A stretch of DNA of 64,000 nucleotides from Paenibacillus sinensis (GTDB lineage: Bacteria > Bacillota > Bacilli > Paenibacillales > Paenibacillaceae): the NCBI RefSeq assembly GCF_019904155.1, contig NZ_JAHCMB010000148.1, positions 105,971 to 169,970 of the forward strand, read 5' to 3'. The translations under genes and the position numbers were made by a program. Positions within the stretch are counted from its first letter, which is position 1. Every line of letters starts with the position of its first letter. The notes under the pieces are model-generated. The model searched no databases. It was given only the letters and a program-made list of their open reading frames with translations, and was not told the origin of the DNA. Positions 32,685 to 41,678 of this stretch are shown here, one piece after another.

Positions 32685-34589
32685 TCAATCCTTAAGGCCT
32701 TCATTTCTCTTCAATAGCTTCTCAAAATACTGTTTATTGTACAGCATGCTTGGATGATTCGGTTCGTAGCAAAGAGCCTTTTCATTACAATCATTGGCTT
32801 TTTCATGCTGGCCGAGCCTGTCATAGCATACACACAGCTGTAAATAGGGAAGCCAAGTCCAGCTGGCCTGATCGATCAGAGCTCCGGTTTGAGGCGGTTC
32901 CCCCAGATTGGTTGCCGCTTCAAACCAGTAGACAGCTTGATGGATCTTGTTCTCCGCCAGAAACTGAGAACCCAAATCGCAGCATATTTCCGCCCTTGGC
33001 CGGTCAAGCGTCATCGAATAAAACAAGGTTGCCTGACTTTTCTCGCGTTGCTGCTGCTTCGCATAACAGTCCGCCAGCTTGCGGCAAGCGGCAATTTGAT
33101 CCTCGATCCACCCTTCCCGGGTATCCAGAAACTTTTCATATTGAACAATCGCTTCATCCAGTTTTCCATGATCCTTAAGTTCATTGGCGTAATAGTACAG
33201 ATCGCGAGGCGCAAAAACCACTCCCCGCTGCTCAAGCTTCCGGTAAATTTGCAAATTCCGGTCGGTATGCGCCTTTTGTTTGGCATGGGAGACTGCAATA
33301 TCGCTTTGTATAATGTGACCGCTCACTTGCAAATACTCGTGCACCGCGCCAATCCATTGAAAATGCCGGGATCTCTTGACCAACCGGTTCCGCTTAAGCG
33401 ACACTGTCGGCTGTCCCTTGTCCCCGAAAGCCAAATTGTAGGACATCATCACGCTGTCGACCTCGCTGCCCAGACTTGCCTTGAGCGAGAGAAACGCCAG
33501 ACGGTCCTCCTCCCGGAGCACATCATCCGCGTCTAGCCAGAAAATATAGTCTTTTGTTGCCTTGCTGAAAGCAAAGTTCCGGGCGGCTGCAAAATCGTCA
33601 TGCCACTCATAATCCACAATTTGATCTGTATACAGGCGCGCCTTCTCCTTGGTCCGATCCTTCGAGCCGGTGTCGACAATTATGATTTCATCCGCAATGC
33701 CTTGTACGGAAGCAAGACATCGGGGAAGCGCCTCCTCTTCATCTTTGACGATCATGCACAGGCTGATGGTTAGTGCGGGAGGCGTGCCGCCATGCACGGA
33801 ATGCATGAAGAGCTCTGCTCCTTTCAGGTCGGATTCCCGGTAAATATGATAGGCGGGATAACGAGTATCGACGAACATCGGGATTGCCAAAGCTGCTGCG
33901 CGGATACAGAAATGACGGTCTTCTCCCCAGAAGGAGATGTTCGGCAGCCTGCGGTAACGCACTCCCTTCTCGAGTGCCTCCCGGCTGATCAGGGTGCAGG
34001 CGCCAAGTCCGCCGACTTCATGAACTCCGGGTGTGTGCATTCGTTCAAGAAAACGGGCGTTCATCTCAGCCGCTTCCTGTTCGCCTGGAGGACGACCCGC
34101 TCTTTGATAGAACAAATATTCATCCATCATCCAAACCTGGGGCAGAGGATCGCTTCCAGGCTGCCAACGGGTCCAAAAGATGTTGGAAATGATCTCCTTG
34201 TTCTCATTTAGCAGCCGCTGAAGCGTGTCAGGGTAGAGCAGAAGATCGGAATCGATCAGCATTAACGAATCATAATCCTGCGCAAGCGCGTACTCAATGA
34301 TGGTGTCTTTCATTCTTCCCACTTTCTCAGCCAGTTCATGAGTCCAATGATGGGTGTTCTCATCACGGAGATAAGACATTACGGAAGAGTTTCTCCAGAC
34401 AAACGCCGAGGGATGCTTAATCTGAAAGTCTGCGAGAAGCTTGCGCGACTCTTCCTCATCGTTGTCATCAACGAACAGATAGTCAACAACCAGGTTCTCC
34501 ATATTCAGCGAATCCAGCGATTTCAGGAAACAGGCCAGAATTTCCGGCTTCTGTCTGACTGGACTAGCAATCAGAATTCTCTTATTCAC
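32685..34589 (-). CDS. Tandem glycosyltransferase with TPR-like C terminus
   Basis: 634-aa protein with two transferase domains. Domain 1 (1-260) has LIDSD (111-115) and WGEDRHF (221-227), resembling an Anp1/GT-A type. Domain 2 (about 275-450) is a SunS-like GT2: SLCMIVKDEEEALPRCL, IVDTGSKDRT (304-313), WLDADD (351-356). Residues 450-630 form TPR-like repeats. It is adjacent to a collagen-like protein, and a second GT2 of the same type lies beyond it, so both may glycosylate the GXT repeats (Thr). Start GTG 34589 has only a distant AAAGGA, so the start is uncertain. Confidence 0.85.
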   Translation of the reverse strand: MNKRILIASPVRQKPEILACFLKSLDSLNMENLVVDYLFVDDNDEEESRKLLADFQIKHPSAFVWRNSSVMSYLRDENTHHWTHELAEKVGRMKDTIIEYALAQDYDSLMLIDSDLLLYPDTLQRLLNENKEIISNIFWTRWQPGSDPLPQVWMMDEYLFYQRAGRPPGEQEAAEMNARFLERMHTPGVHEVGGLGACTLISREALEKGVRYRRLPNISFWGEDRHFCIRAAALAIPMFVDTRYPAYHIYRESDLKGAELFMHSVHGGTPPALTISLCMIVKDEEEALPRCLASVQGIADEIIIVDTGSKDRTKEKARLYTDQIVDYEWHDDFAAARNFAFSKATKDYIFWLDADDVLREEDRLAFLSLKASLGSEVDSVMMSYNLAFGDKGQPTVSLKRNRLVKRSRHFQWIGAVHEYLQVSGHIIQSDIAVSHAKQKAHTDRNLQIYRKLEQRGVVFAPRDLYYYANELKDHGKLDEAIVQYEKFLDTREGWIEDQIAACRKLADCYAKQQQREKSQATLFYSMTLDRPRAEICCDLGSQFLAENKIHQAVYWFEAATNLGEPPQTGALIDQASWTWLPYLQLCVCYDRLGQHEKANDCNEKALCYEPNHPSMLYNKQYFEKLLKRNEGLKD

Positions 34590-34722
34590 GGCTGGGCAGC
34601 ATTCCTTTCAAGTCTGATGATTGGTGATAATCCATCATAATATACCGATTTAGGATATTCAGGACTGTAGATAAAGTACTCGCATAATTATTTGCGGCGA
34701 TGCTAAATGGGCATCTGTACTT

Positions 34723-34751
34723 ACCCTTTTACTTAAGCGAGGCATAATATA
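34723..34751 (+). promoter_or_regulatory. SigK-like promoter of the collagen-like gene
   Basis: -35 ACC (34723-34725), 17-base spacer, -10 CATAATATA (34743-34751), fitting the late mother-cell sigma factor SigK consensus (AC ... CATA-N3-TA). Confidence 0.55.
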
Positions 34752-34790
34752 GCTGTTGAAAGACATTTTACGAGTAGGAGGTAATTGTTC

Positions 34791-36173
34791 TTGTCACAAC
34801 CCAATCTCCCAAATATAACACCGTCGATAACACTGAGCAGGGATGATGCGGTTAATCTGATACTGTCTTCCATTGCGATGGAGGAGCTCAGTTTAAGCCA
34901 CATTCTCAATGCGGAAGGCGAGAAGCTGCAATATGTTCTGGGAACGATTCCCGGGGTCACCGGGACGCAGCCCACGATCAACGAATTGCTGGAAGTCAAC
35001 CAGAGCGTCCGTTCAACATTGGACAGCGCTGTTCGCAATCAAATGTTTCTCCAGGCCAAAATGGAAAATGCGATGCAGATTCCGACTTTGCAGGGTCCAA
35101 CCGGTCCGACGGGACCGACAGGACCATCAGGCGGCCCTGTAGGACCAACCGGACCTGCAGGAGCTGTGGGCGCCACAGGACCAACCGGAGCTACGGGGAC
35201 CACCGGAGCCGCCGGAAATGTCGGTGCCACCGGAGCCACCGGCGCTACAGGAGCCGGATTATCCGGAATTGTCACCTATAATGCCGCTGTTGCGCCCGGT
35301 TACCCGCTTGGTCAGGTTGTATTCTACAACGGCAGCACGTATATGGTCGTCAGCGCGCCTCCGGTTGGCCTTCCCGGCTCATCGCCCAGCTATACGCTGA
35401 TCGCTGCTGCCGGCGCAACCGGCGCTGCGGGTCCTGCCGGTCCGATCGGTCCCACCGGTTCGACCGGAGCTACGGGCGCAACCGGTATCGGTCTTAGCGG
35501 AGCTGTCGCGTACAATCCCGTTCTCGCCCCCTCGTATCCAGTGGGACAGGTCGTTACTTACAACGGAAGCACCTATATTGTGACCACTGCGCCTCCCACT
35601 GGCACGCCCGGCACGTCGCCTGATTATTTGCTGCTGGCGGCTAACGGAGCCACAGGCCCTACAGGAGCAACAGGCACGAACGGTGCCACAGGAGCAACAG
35701 GAGCGACAGGAGAAACGGGAGCAACGGGTCTCCAAGGCCCCGCCGGACCTGCAGGAAGCACGGGTGCCACCGGAACCAGCGTTACGAGCAACTATGCTTT
35801 TGCCCAGAATGCATCAGGCACAATCGCCGTTCTGCTCGGCTCGGGGCTCGTCACACTGCCTGACAATCAGAATATTCCTGCCGGAATTACCATCAATGGT
35901 ACGAACGATACCCTCACCGTTACGAATGCCGGCAACTATTTCATCAGCTACAGAATCAATATGACGGCCTCTTTGCTTACTTCGTCCCGCATTCTGCTGA
36001 ACGGCAGCTCGGTCCCTTCCACCGCCACCGCATCGCTGGCAACGACAATTCTTCAGGCACAGACCATCATTCCGATAGCGGCGGGGAACACCATTTCGCT
36101 GCAGATCAGTTCAACTGTTTCGGTAGGCCTGCAAGCCCCTGGCGCCACTTTGACAATTATTCGTCTAACATAA
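34791..36173 (+). CDS. Collagen-like GXT-repeat spore-surface protein (BclA-like)
   Basis: 460-aa protein. N-terminal domain (1-95; SIAMEELSLSHILNAEGEKLQ) is shared with the small protein at 37044-37358. Then collagen-like G-x-T triplets (mostly GPT, GAT) in three blocks, split by two near-identical ~50-residue modules (AVAYNPVLAPSYPVGQVV and its copy). The C-terminal ~130 residues look like a TNF/C1q-type trimer head (NYFISYRINMTASLL ... LTIIRLT). Start is TTG 34791: AGGAGGT is 9 bases away and the resulting MSQPNLPNI matches the paralogue MSLPNIPDI. A SigK-like promoter suggests expression during sporulation. Confidence 0.9.
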   Translation: MSQPNLPNITPSITLSRDDAVNLILSSIAMEELSLSHILNAEGEKLQYVLGTIPGVTGTQPTINELLEVNQSVRSTLDSAVRNQMFLQAKMENAMQIPTLQGPTGPTGPTGPSGGPVGPTGPAGAVGATGPTGATGTTGAAGNVGATGATGATGAGLSGIVTYNAAVAPGYPLGQVVFYNGSTYMVVSAPPVGLPGSSPSYTLIAAAGATGAAGPAGPIGPTGSTGATGATGIGLSGAVAYNPVLAPSYPVGQVVTYNGSTYIVTTAPPTGTPGTSPDYLLLAANGATGPTGATGTNGATGATGATGETGATGLQGPAGPAGSTGATGTSVTSNYAFAQNASGTIAVLLGSGLVTLPDNQNIPAGITINGTNDTLTVTNAGNYFISYRINMTASLLTSSRILLNGSSVPSTATASLATTILQAQTIIPIAAGNTISLQISSTVSVGLQAPGATLTIIRLT

Positions 36174-36192
36174 TTCCTGGGGACATCATCAG

Positions 36193-37023
36193 TCACGGTT
36201 TCCGCTGGAAGCCGTGGCTGCATGTTTTATTGCTTGAGTACCTCTGTCCTGGTTGCTGTTCGCTTACCGTACATATTCCTGCTCGAATAAACGGGGGGGA
36301 TGGGATTCGATCCGGCTTGTTCCTGATGTTCAGGGACCGGTTTAACAGACTTTGCAGCCGGTGTAATACCTCTGTTACCATGATTCGCTGGTTTGCATCC
36401 CTTAGCACCAAAGGAAGCATAGCCCGGTTTAATCGCAGTATCCATTCCTGTTTCAAAAGATCGCTGGTTGAAGCATCTTTCGTACGATGAGGGTGATGCG
36501 AGATTTCAACCCAATTGGTAAACATGAAGAGCTCATGCAGGATACCGAGCATATTAATAAGCTGCAGCTGTATTGAAGCGGCATATTTCCCTCCATCAAG
36601 TTGCGCTTCCCATTCGATCAGCCCGATGATCGATTCGATTAACCTGACTCCGGAATTGCTTATTCGGTCATACGAACATTCAAGGGACGAGTCTGCACCT
36701 GCCGAAAGCGGCAGACCGTACGAATCATTTTCTCTGAATTCGAGCCACGCCCGGTCTTCCTTCTTCCTGCGCAACAAGCGCCGGTTCAACAATACAGAGT
36801 CGACAAAAGTTAGCAGAGAATGATTGTAGTTCATCACTTCCTTTAGATCGACCTTGAAGCTGGTTAGGCGTTGATGACGAATAATGCCGTTAATCTGATC
36901 CGCTTCGGCACAGAGGAGGATATCTAACGCCTCTTCTTGACGAATCTCCGCTTCGCGCATGCGGAAGAACGCCTCATTCGCCTTTATCGTAGAGGAGTGA
37001 ACGGAATACTTAATGGCTTCCAT
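36193..37023 (-). CDS. Unknown helical protein of the spore-surface cluster, 276 aa
   Basis: Mostly helical, charged protein without signal peptide; family not recognised. ATG 37023 follows AAGGAGGG and lies 21 bases after the stop of the preceding small gene, so the two are one operon. Context is the collagen-like protein (convergent) and glycosyltransferases, which suggests a role in the same spore-surface structure. The C-terminal 40 residues are Pro/Arg-rich and of low complexity. Confidence 0.7.
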   Translation of the reverse strand: MEAIKYSVHSSTIKANEAFFRMREAEIRQEEALDILLCAEADQINGIIRHQRLTSFKVDLKEVMNYNHSLLTFVDSVLLNRRLLRRKKEDRAWLEFRENDSYGLPLSAGADSSLECSYDRISNSGVRLIESIIGLIEWEAQLDGGKYAASIQLQLINMLGILHELFMFTNWVEISHHPHRTKDASTSDLLKQEWILRLNRAMLPLVLRDANQRIMVTEVLHRLQSLLNRSLNIRNKPDRIPSPPFIRAGICTVSEQQPGQRYSSNKTCSHGFQRKP

Positions 37024-37043
37024 ATAGCCCTCCTTATGCCGCA

Positions 37044-37358
37044 TTATTCTTCCCAGTCTTCCTCGCAGGTTTCTGTCCCCTTCTCCAGCTTCAGAATATC
37101 GGTGAACTTGAATTGAAGAAGGATTTGATTGGCGACAATCCCTCTGAGGACGCGCTCTACACTTTCATTGACTTGAAGAATCTCTTTCAGCGAGTTGGCC
37201 TTTTGACTCAGCATATATTGAATTTTCTCCGCTTCGGCGTTAAGTATATGGGAAAAGCTGATCTCCTCCATCGCGATGGAGGTTAGCAATAAATGAATGA
37301 CATCCTGGCGCTTTAGAGAAATATCAGGCTTTATATCCGGAATATTGGGCAGAGACAT
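37044..37358 (-). CDS. Small paralogue of the collagen-like N-terminal domain
   Basis: 104-aa protein that starts MSLPNIPDIKPDISLKRQD and carries TSIAMEEISFSHILNAEAEK, matching residues 1-95 of the collagen-like protein (SIAMEELSLSHILNAEGEK, LEVNQSVRSTL versus LQVNESVERVL). It lacks collagen repeats. This domain likely anchors or oligomerises the filament, so the small form could be a base-plate or cap subunit. Acidic tail. GAGGTG ribosome site, and a SigK-like promoter lies upstream. Confidence 0.8.
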   Translation of the reverse strand: MSLPNIPDIKPDISLKRQDVIHLLLTSIAMEEISFSHILNAEAEKIQYMLSQKANSLKEILQVNESVERVLRGIVANQILLQFKFTDILKLEKGTETCEEDWEE

Positions 37359-37403
37359 ATAGTGTTCACCTCATTTCTGCATGATCAAGAAGTCATCATG
37401 GAA

Positions 37404-37431
37404 CATATTATGTAACTGGGCGCAAAGCGTT
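37404..37431 (-). promoter_or_regulatory. SigK-like promoter of the small paralogue operon
   Basis: Minus strand AAC (37431-37429), 16-base spacer, CATAATATG (37412-37404). Similar to the element in front of the collagen-like gene. Confidence 0.5.
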
Positions 37432-37493
37432 CGTACACACCTTCTTTTCTATTGCGCATTCGATCTGAATAAATCTGACAATGAGGTGTATGC

Positions 37494-38522
37494 TTGGTGA
37501 AGAAGCCCTCCATTTCCCTGTGCATGATTGTGAAGGATGAAGCCAGCTCTCTGGACAGATGTTTAAAAAGCGCCGTTCGTTATGTGGATGAAATTATTAT
37601 TGTGGATACGGGATCAACTGACGGAACTCCGGATATCGCCAGAACCTTCACCCCCTCGGTTATACCCTTTCCGTGGAACGAAAGCTTCTCCGATGCTCGG
37701 AACTTTGGGCTAAGCCAGGCAAATGGAGACTGGATCATGTGGCTGGATGCCGATGAGATTATGGAGTGCGATGATGACCCAAGGCTGTTAAGGGAACTGA
37801 GCGACAGCAAGGAATTGCTGCTCTCTGTCCGAACCGTCCAATATATGGGGATGGAGCCTGACTTAAATCAGGCCTTTCAGATGGCCCAGACCCGGTTGTT
37901 CCGCAATCATGCGGGCTTTAGATTTCTGTACAGCATTCACGAGATGCTGAATGCCGAGGCGGTGCTGTCCCGCACCGCACGTCATGCGCCGATTCCTCTT
38001 GTGCCGATTACCGTGCATCACTATGGATATATGGATCAGGAAGCCGCCCGGAAGCATACCGTAGAGCGGAATTTGCGGATGTTGGAGCAGGCGGATGCTT
38101 CATCGGAGAAGCATCCCTGGCTGGAATATCATCTGGCCGGTGAATATTACAGGGGGAAGCAATACGAGAAGGCATATGAATTCGTGAATCAATCGATTCT
38201 GCGGTTTATCGAGAGCGGACAGATTCCGCCTTCCATGCTGTACCAGTTGAAGTATGCATGCGCGCTGGCAAGCGGGAACGAACAGAGCGTATGCAATTCG
38301 ATCAATAAAGCGATCCAGCTATATCCCGATTACGTGGATTTGCATTACTACAAAGGAGTGATTCTATTTAAAGCGGGATGTTTTGAAGAGGCGCTCGCCA
38401 CCTTCGAGCACTGCCTCTCCTTGGGGGATAATCGAATCCGTCATCTTACCGAGTACGGGGTGGGGGGTGACAAGGCTGCAAGCTACATCAAGCTCTGCCA
38501 GGAGAGGATTGGTTCCGATTAG
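37494..38522 (+). CDS. GT2 glycosyltransferase with TPR-like tail (SunS-type)
   Basis: 342-aa protein: SLCMIVKDEASSLDRCL, IVDTGSTDGT (36-45), WLDADE (83-88; Asp pair for metal), followed by TPR-like repeats in the C-terminal 130 residues. Close in type to domain 2 of the 634-aa glycosyltransferase. Start TTG 37494 (or GTG 37497) with GAGGTG. Likely modifies Thr or other residues of the collagen-like protein. Confidence 0.88.
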   Translation: MVKKPSISLCMIVKDEASSLDRCLKSAVRYVDEIIIVDTGSTDGTPDIARTFTPSVIPFPWNESFSDARNFGLSQANGDWIMWLDADEIMECDDDPRLLRELSDSKELLLSVRTVQYMGMEPDLNQAFQMAQTRLFRNHAGFRFLYSIHEMLNAEAVLSRTARHAPIPLVPITVHHYGYMDQEAARKHTVERNLRMLEQADASSEKHPWLEYHLAGEYYRGKQYEKAYEFVNQSILRFIESGQIPPSMLYQLKYACALASGNEQSVCNSINKAIQLYPDYVDLHYYKGVILFKAGCFEEALATFEHCLSLGDNRIRHLTEYGVGGDKAASYIKLCQERIGSD

Positions 38523-38566
38523 AAGCGCGGCTTCCCCTTTCATTCTTACAAAGTGTCAAACCGTGC

Positions 38567-40027
38567 TCAGTCCCTGTCCGCCAACAGATGATCCTTGATG
38601 AGCTCCTGCTTCCGGCTCCAGACCGTTTCGCTTAAGTTTACGCGGTACACCTCGGGGTTCAGCTTGCGCAAATATTCCGGCCAGAACAAATCGAGCTGCT
38701 CCCGGTGATAGGCGCGGATCTCTTCAAGGCTTGGCAGTTGATAGACACGTAAGCCGTTCTGATAGACAGGCTCCAGCATGGGCAGCGCCGTGTAATGTTC
38801 AACCGTCTTCTGCAGGTAGGGATGCAGCGGGTTAAAGAGCTTCAGCGGCTTCCCATCCTTCGGGCTGTGCTCTTCGGGATAGCTGATGTAATCCGCCAGC
38901 GATTTGCCCTTTGGACCGATGATGCGGAAGACGTCTTTTTTGCCGGGAGTGGTCACTTTCTCAGGGTTGGAGGAAATCTTGATCGTCGGGATCATCTCAC
39001 CGTTCTCCGCTTCGATTTCGACAAGCTTGTACACGCCTCCCAGGGCAGGCTGGTCCGAGGCTGTAATGAGCTGCGTGCCAACGCCCCAGGAATCGATCCG
39101 GGCACCCTGCAGCTTCAGGTTCGAGATGGTATTCTCGTCAAGATCATTGCTGGCAACGATTTTGACGTATGGGAGATCGGCTTCGTCCAGCATTTTGCGC
39201 GCTTGAATCGATAGATAGGCCAGGTCCCCGCTGTCAAGCCGGATCGCGTTCATGCGTTTGCCCATGGCTTCCAGCTTCTTCGCCGTTTCGATAGCGCGGG
39301 GAACGCCGCTTCTGAGTGTATCGAACGTGTCGACGAGCAGCGTTACACCTTCAGGCATCACCTTGGCATAGATGTCGAACGCCTCCTGCTCACTGCCGAA
39401 GCTCTGCACCCAGGAATGGGCATGCGTACCCTTCGCGGGGATGCCGAACATCCGGCCGGCCAGCAGATTCGAAGTTGCGTCGAACCCTGCGACATACGCC
39501 GCCCGCGTCCCCCAGATTGCCGCATCTGCTTCCTGGGCTCTGCGCGTCCCGAATTCCATCAGAATATCGTTACCGGCCACCAGCTTGATCCGGGCCGCCT
39601 TCGTTGCAATCAGCGTCTGGTAATTCATGAAATTTAGGATGGCCGTCTCTACAAGTTGGGCCTCCATTATCGTGCCTTCGACACGTATTAACGGTTCCTC
39701 CGGAAAGACAAGGGCTCCTTCTTTCATGGAATGGATGCTGCCCTGAAAATGAAACTGCAGCAGCTCCTCCAGAAACGCCGGATCGTAATTCTCCTCCTGC
39801 TCAGACAGGTAGCGGACATCTTCCTCCGTGAACCGGAGGCCGTCGATATAATTCACAATCCGCTCCAGACCGGCGAACACGGCGAATCCATTCCCGAAGG
39901 GAAGCTTGCGGAAATAGGCTTCAAAGACCGCGCGCCGCTTGTGCGAGCCGTTCACCCAATGGGCGTACATCATGTTGATCTCGTATTTATCCGTATGCAG
40001 AGCAAGCTCTCTGTTCAACTGATTCAT
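38567..40027 (-). CDS. pncB: Nicotinate phosphoribosyltransferase
   Basis: 486-aa enzyme of the NAD salvage route, making nicotinate mononucleotide from nicotinate and PRPP. HTDKYEINMMYAHW near the N terminus, the phosphoribosyl site (FGTRRAQEADAAIWGTRAAYVAGFDATSN, about 160-188) and GTHAHSWVQSF are all intact; the length fits the long Bacillus form. At ATG 40027 the AGGAG touches the start codon, so TTG 40018 (9 bases from AGGAG) may be used instead. A likely regulator lies upstream on the same strand. Confidence 0.93.
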   Translation of the reverse strand: MNQLNRELALHTDKYEINMMYAHWVNGSHKRRAVFEAYFRKLPFGNGFAVFAGLERIVNYIDGLRFTEEDVRYLSEQEENYDPAFLEELLQFHFQGSIHSMKEGALVFPEEPLIRVEGTIMEAQLVETAILNFMNYQTLIATKAARIKLVAGNDILMEFGTRRAQEADAAIWGTRAAYVAGFDATSNLLAGRMFGIPAKGTHAHSWVQSFGSEQEAFDIYAKVMPEGVTLLVDTFDTLRSGVPRAIETAKKLEAMGKRMNAIRLDSGDLAYLSIQARKMLDEADLPYVKIVASNDLDENTISNLKLQGARIDSWGVGTQLITASDQPALGGVYKLVEIEAENGEMIPTIKISSNPEKVTTPGKKDVFRIIGPKGKSLADYISYPEEHSPKDGKPLKLFNPLHPYLQKTVEHYTALPMLEPVYQNGLRVYQLPSLEEIRAYHREQLDLFWPEYLRKLNPEVYRVNLSETVWSRKQELIKDHLLADRD

Positions 40028-40075
40028 CTCCTGTCGTCACAAACGCCGTTCTTTATCTCTAAAATAAGGCGGAAA

Positions 40076-40094
40076 AAGCGGCTGGCCGCCGCTT
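40076..40094 (-). terminator. Intrinsic terminator of the Nudix regulator gene
   Basis: AAGCGGC/GCCGCTT hairpin with 5-base loop, followed by TTTTTCC on the minus strand. Confidence 0.65.
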
Positions 40095-40199
40095 CTTATC
40101 CAGTGTTCTATGAAAGGGCAGCCGAATACAGGGAGCAAAGGAAGCGCCCCGTACGACCCGGCTGTAGGCCGTAAGCTGTTAGTATGGCCAAATCCGCCA

Positions 40200-40973
40200 T
40201 TACGTATAAATCGACAGCAGCGGCTGATGGTCTGTGAACATGTAGAGCTGCGCTGGCCGCTGTGAGTATTGATTCGAGCTGAGCGGGTTGCCCTCGCTGT
40301 CCCGCACCTCCTGAAGAATGCCCTGACGGCTTCTTGTCGAAGTGATCTTGCGGATAAAGTTCGGCTCCTTGAATTCGGGAACCACCGTCTGGATCACCTG
40401 ATACAGCTCGCTGAGCGTGAAATGCGGAGGCAAAAACTGCTTCGCAATCGTCGTCTGAAGCATCTGCTGCTGAATCCGCAGGTAAGCGTCGGTAATAATG
40501 TCGTGATGGTCGAAGGCGAGATCCAGCTCCTCAAGCGCCTCTCTCAAGGTGAACAGCCCAACCTCTCCTGCGTCGTCCGAGGCCTGCCGCTGCTCCAGCA
40601 TCCACTCTTCCACGAGTGCGAAGAAGGCATGGCTGATAATCCAGCCGCGAGGGTCTCTCCCCGGCGTACTGTAGACGCCAAGATACTCCAAATGTCCTCC
40701 ATCCACACCGGTTTCTTCCTTCAGTTCGCGTTTCGCCGCATCGTAGATCGATTCATTCTCCTGGCAAAAGCCGCCCGGTAGCGCCCATTTACCTTCACAC
40801 GGCCATTTCTTCCGCCGGACCAGCATGACCTTGAGCTCGCGCAGGGGCAGCGTCTTGGTGACGGTCTTTCGCTCTCTCTTCGTCAAAGTAAACATAACAA
40901 TATCCGCCGGGACCCCGTCCGGTGTCCGGTATTTTTTGGGATTATAGTGTTGTTCTCCGTTCTGGCTCACCAT
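40200..40973 (-). CDS. nrtR: Nudix domain protein with C-terminal winged helix (NrtR-type)
   Basis: 257-aa protein: residues about 25-165 form a Nudix domain with the complete box GFCQENESIYDAAKRELKEE (G-x5-E-x7-REL-x-EE-x-GV), and residues about 175-255 look like the winged helix of NrtR-type regulators. NrtR proteins repress NAD salvage genes and respond to ADP-ribose. The adjacent pncB fits. The intact catalytic box suggests it may still hydrolyse a dinucleotide. ATG 40973 follows AAAGGA. Confidence 0.75.
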   Translation of the reverse strand: MVSQNGEQHYNPKKYRTPDGVPADIVMFTLTKRERKTVTKTLPLRELKVMLVRRKKWPCEGKWALPGGFCQENESIYDAAKRELKEETGVDGGHLEYLGVYSTPGRDPRGWIISHAFFALVEEWMLEQRQASDDAGEVGLFTLREALEELDLAFDHHDIITDAYLRIQQQMLQTTIAKQFLPPHFTLSELYQVIQTVVPEFKEPNFIRKITSTRSRQGILQEVRDSEGNPLSSNQYSQRPAQLYMFTDHQPLLSIYT

Positions 40974-41203
40974 CAATCATCCTTTACCGCTGCTAAATTA
41001 TATTCGTATCCTTAAATGTTACCAAAACTAAACTTCCAAAAGCAATAACCTTCTGTCGAATTAAAAGAAGCCTACTCCCGAGACTGTTATCCTGAATCCC
41101 CTTGACAGCGCCTTCTTATAAAAATGACCCTGCGGCTTGGCACAAGCGCAGGGTCTTTCACCGGATGGTCAGGTTCGCTTGCGTCCGGTCTCGCTTATTT
41201 ATG

Positions 41204-41650
41204 TTAATCGCCGCATTTCGATGGGGGTGTGTCTTTCCCTGTCTCGACATTGATCTTCTCCGATACGGTGTCCCGAATGACGGAGACGACCAGTTGAAGC
41301 AGATCATTGATGTCGGTCTGGCTTTGCTGGAAATCGGCCACCAGCGGAATGCTGTCGATCTCATCCTGAAGCTCGTTGATCTCAGCCTCGATCCTCTCCA
41401 CCATGGTCTTGTTGCCGAGGCTCTCGAAGGCTACGATCTCCTTCTGCTTCTTCTTGATTTGGGATATCAGCCCCTGCACGCGGGCATGGTTCTGAATCTT
41501 CTCTTCCGCCTTCTGAAAATGCCGTACTTCTTCGCTGGTCGAGATCAACGAGGCAAGCTCGCCGGCCTTGGCCATAATGTCATCGCGGCCGATCATTTCA
41601 CGGGAATCATCGATTCCGTATTGATTGTTGCGGCCTCTCTCCTCTGTCAT
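41204..41650 (-). CDS. ricA: RicA/YmcA regulator of the RNase Y complex
   Basis: 148-aa helical protein of the YlbF/YmcA family. The Firmicute Ric complex (RicA-RicF-RicT) promotes biofilm, sporulation and competence by acting with RNase Y. Start at ATG 41650 after GGAGGG; the upstream open frame overlaps miaB. It follows miaB as in B. subtilis (ymcB-ymcA). Expected helices MAKAGELASLISTSEEVRHFQ are present. Confidence 0.88.
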   Translation of the reverse strand: MTEERGRNNQYGIDDSREMIGRDDIMAKAGELASLISTSEEVRHFQKAEEKIQNHARVQGLISQIKKKQKEIVAFESLGNKTMVERIEAEINELQDEIDSIPLVADFQQSQTDINDLLQLVVSVIRDTVSEKINVETGKDTPPSKCGD

Positions 41651-41678
41651 GCCGATCCCTCCATCTCTTGTTGTGAAC

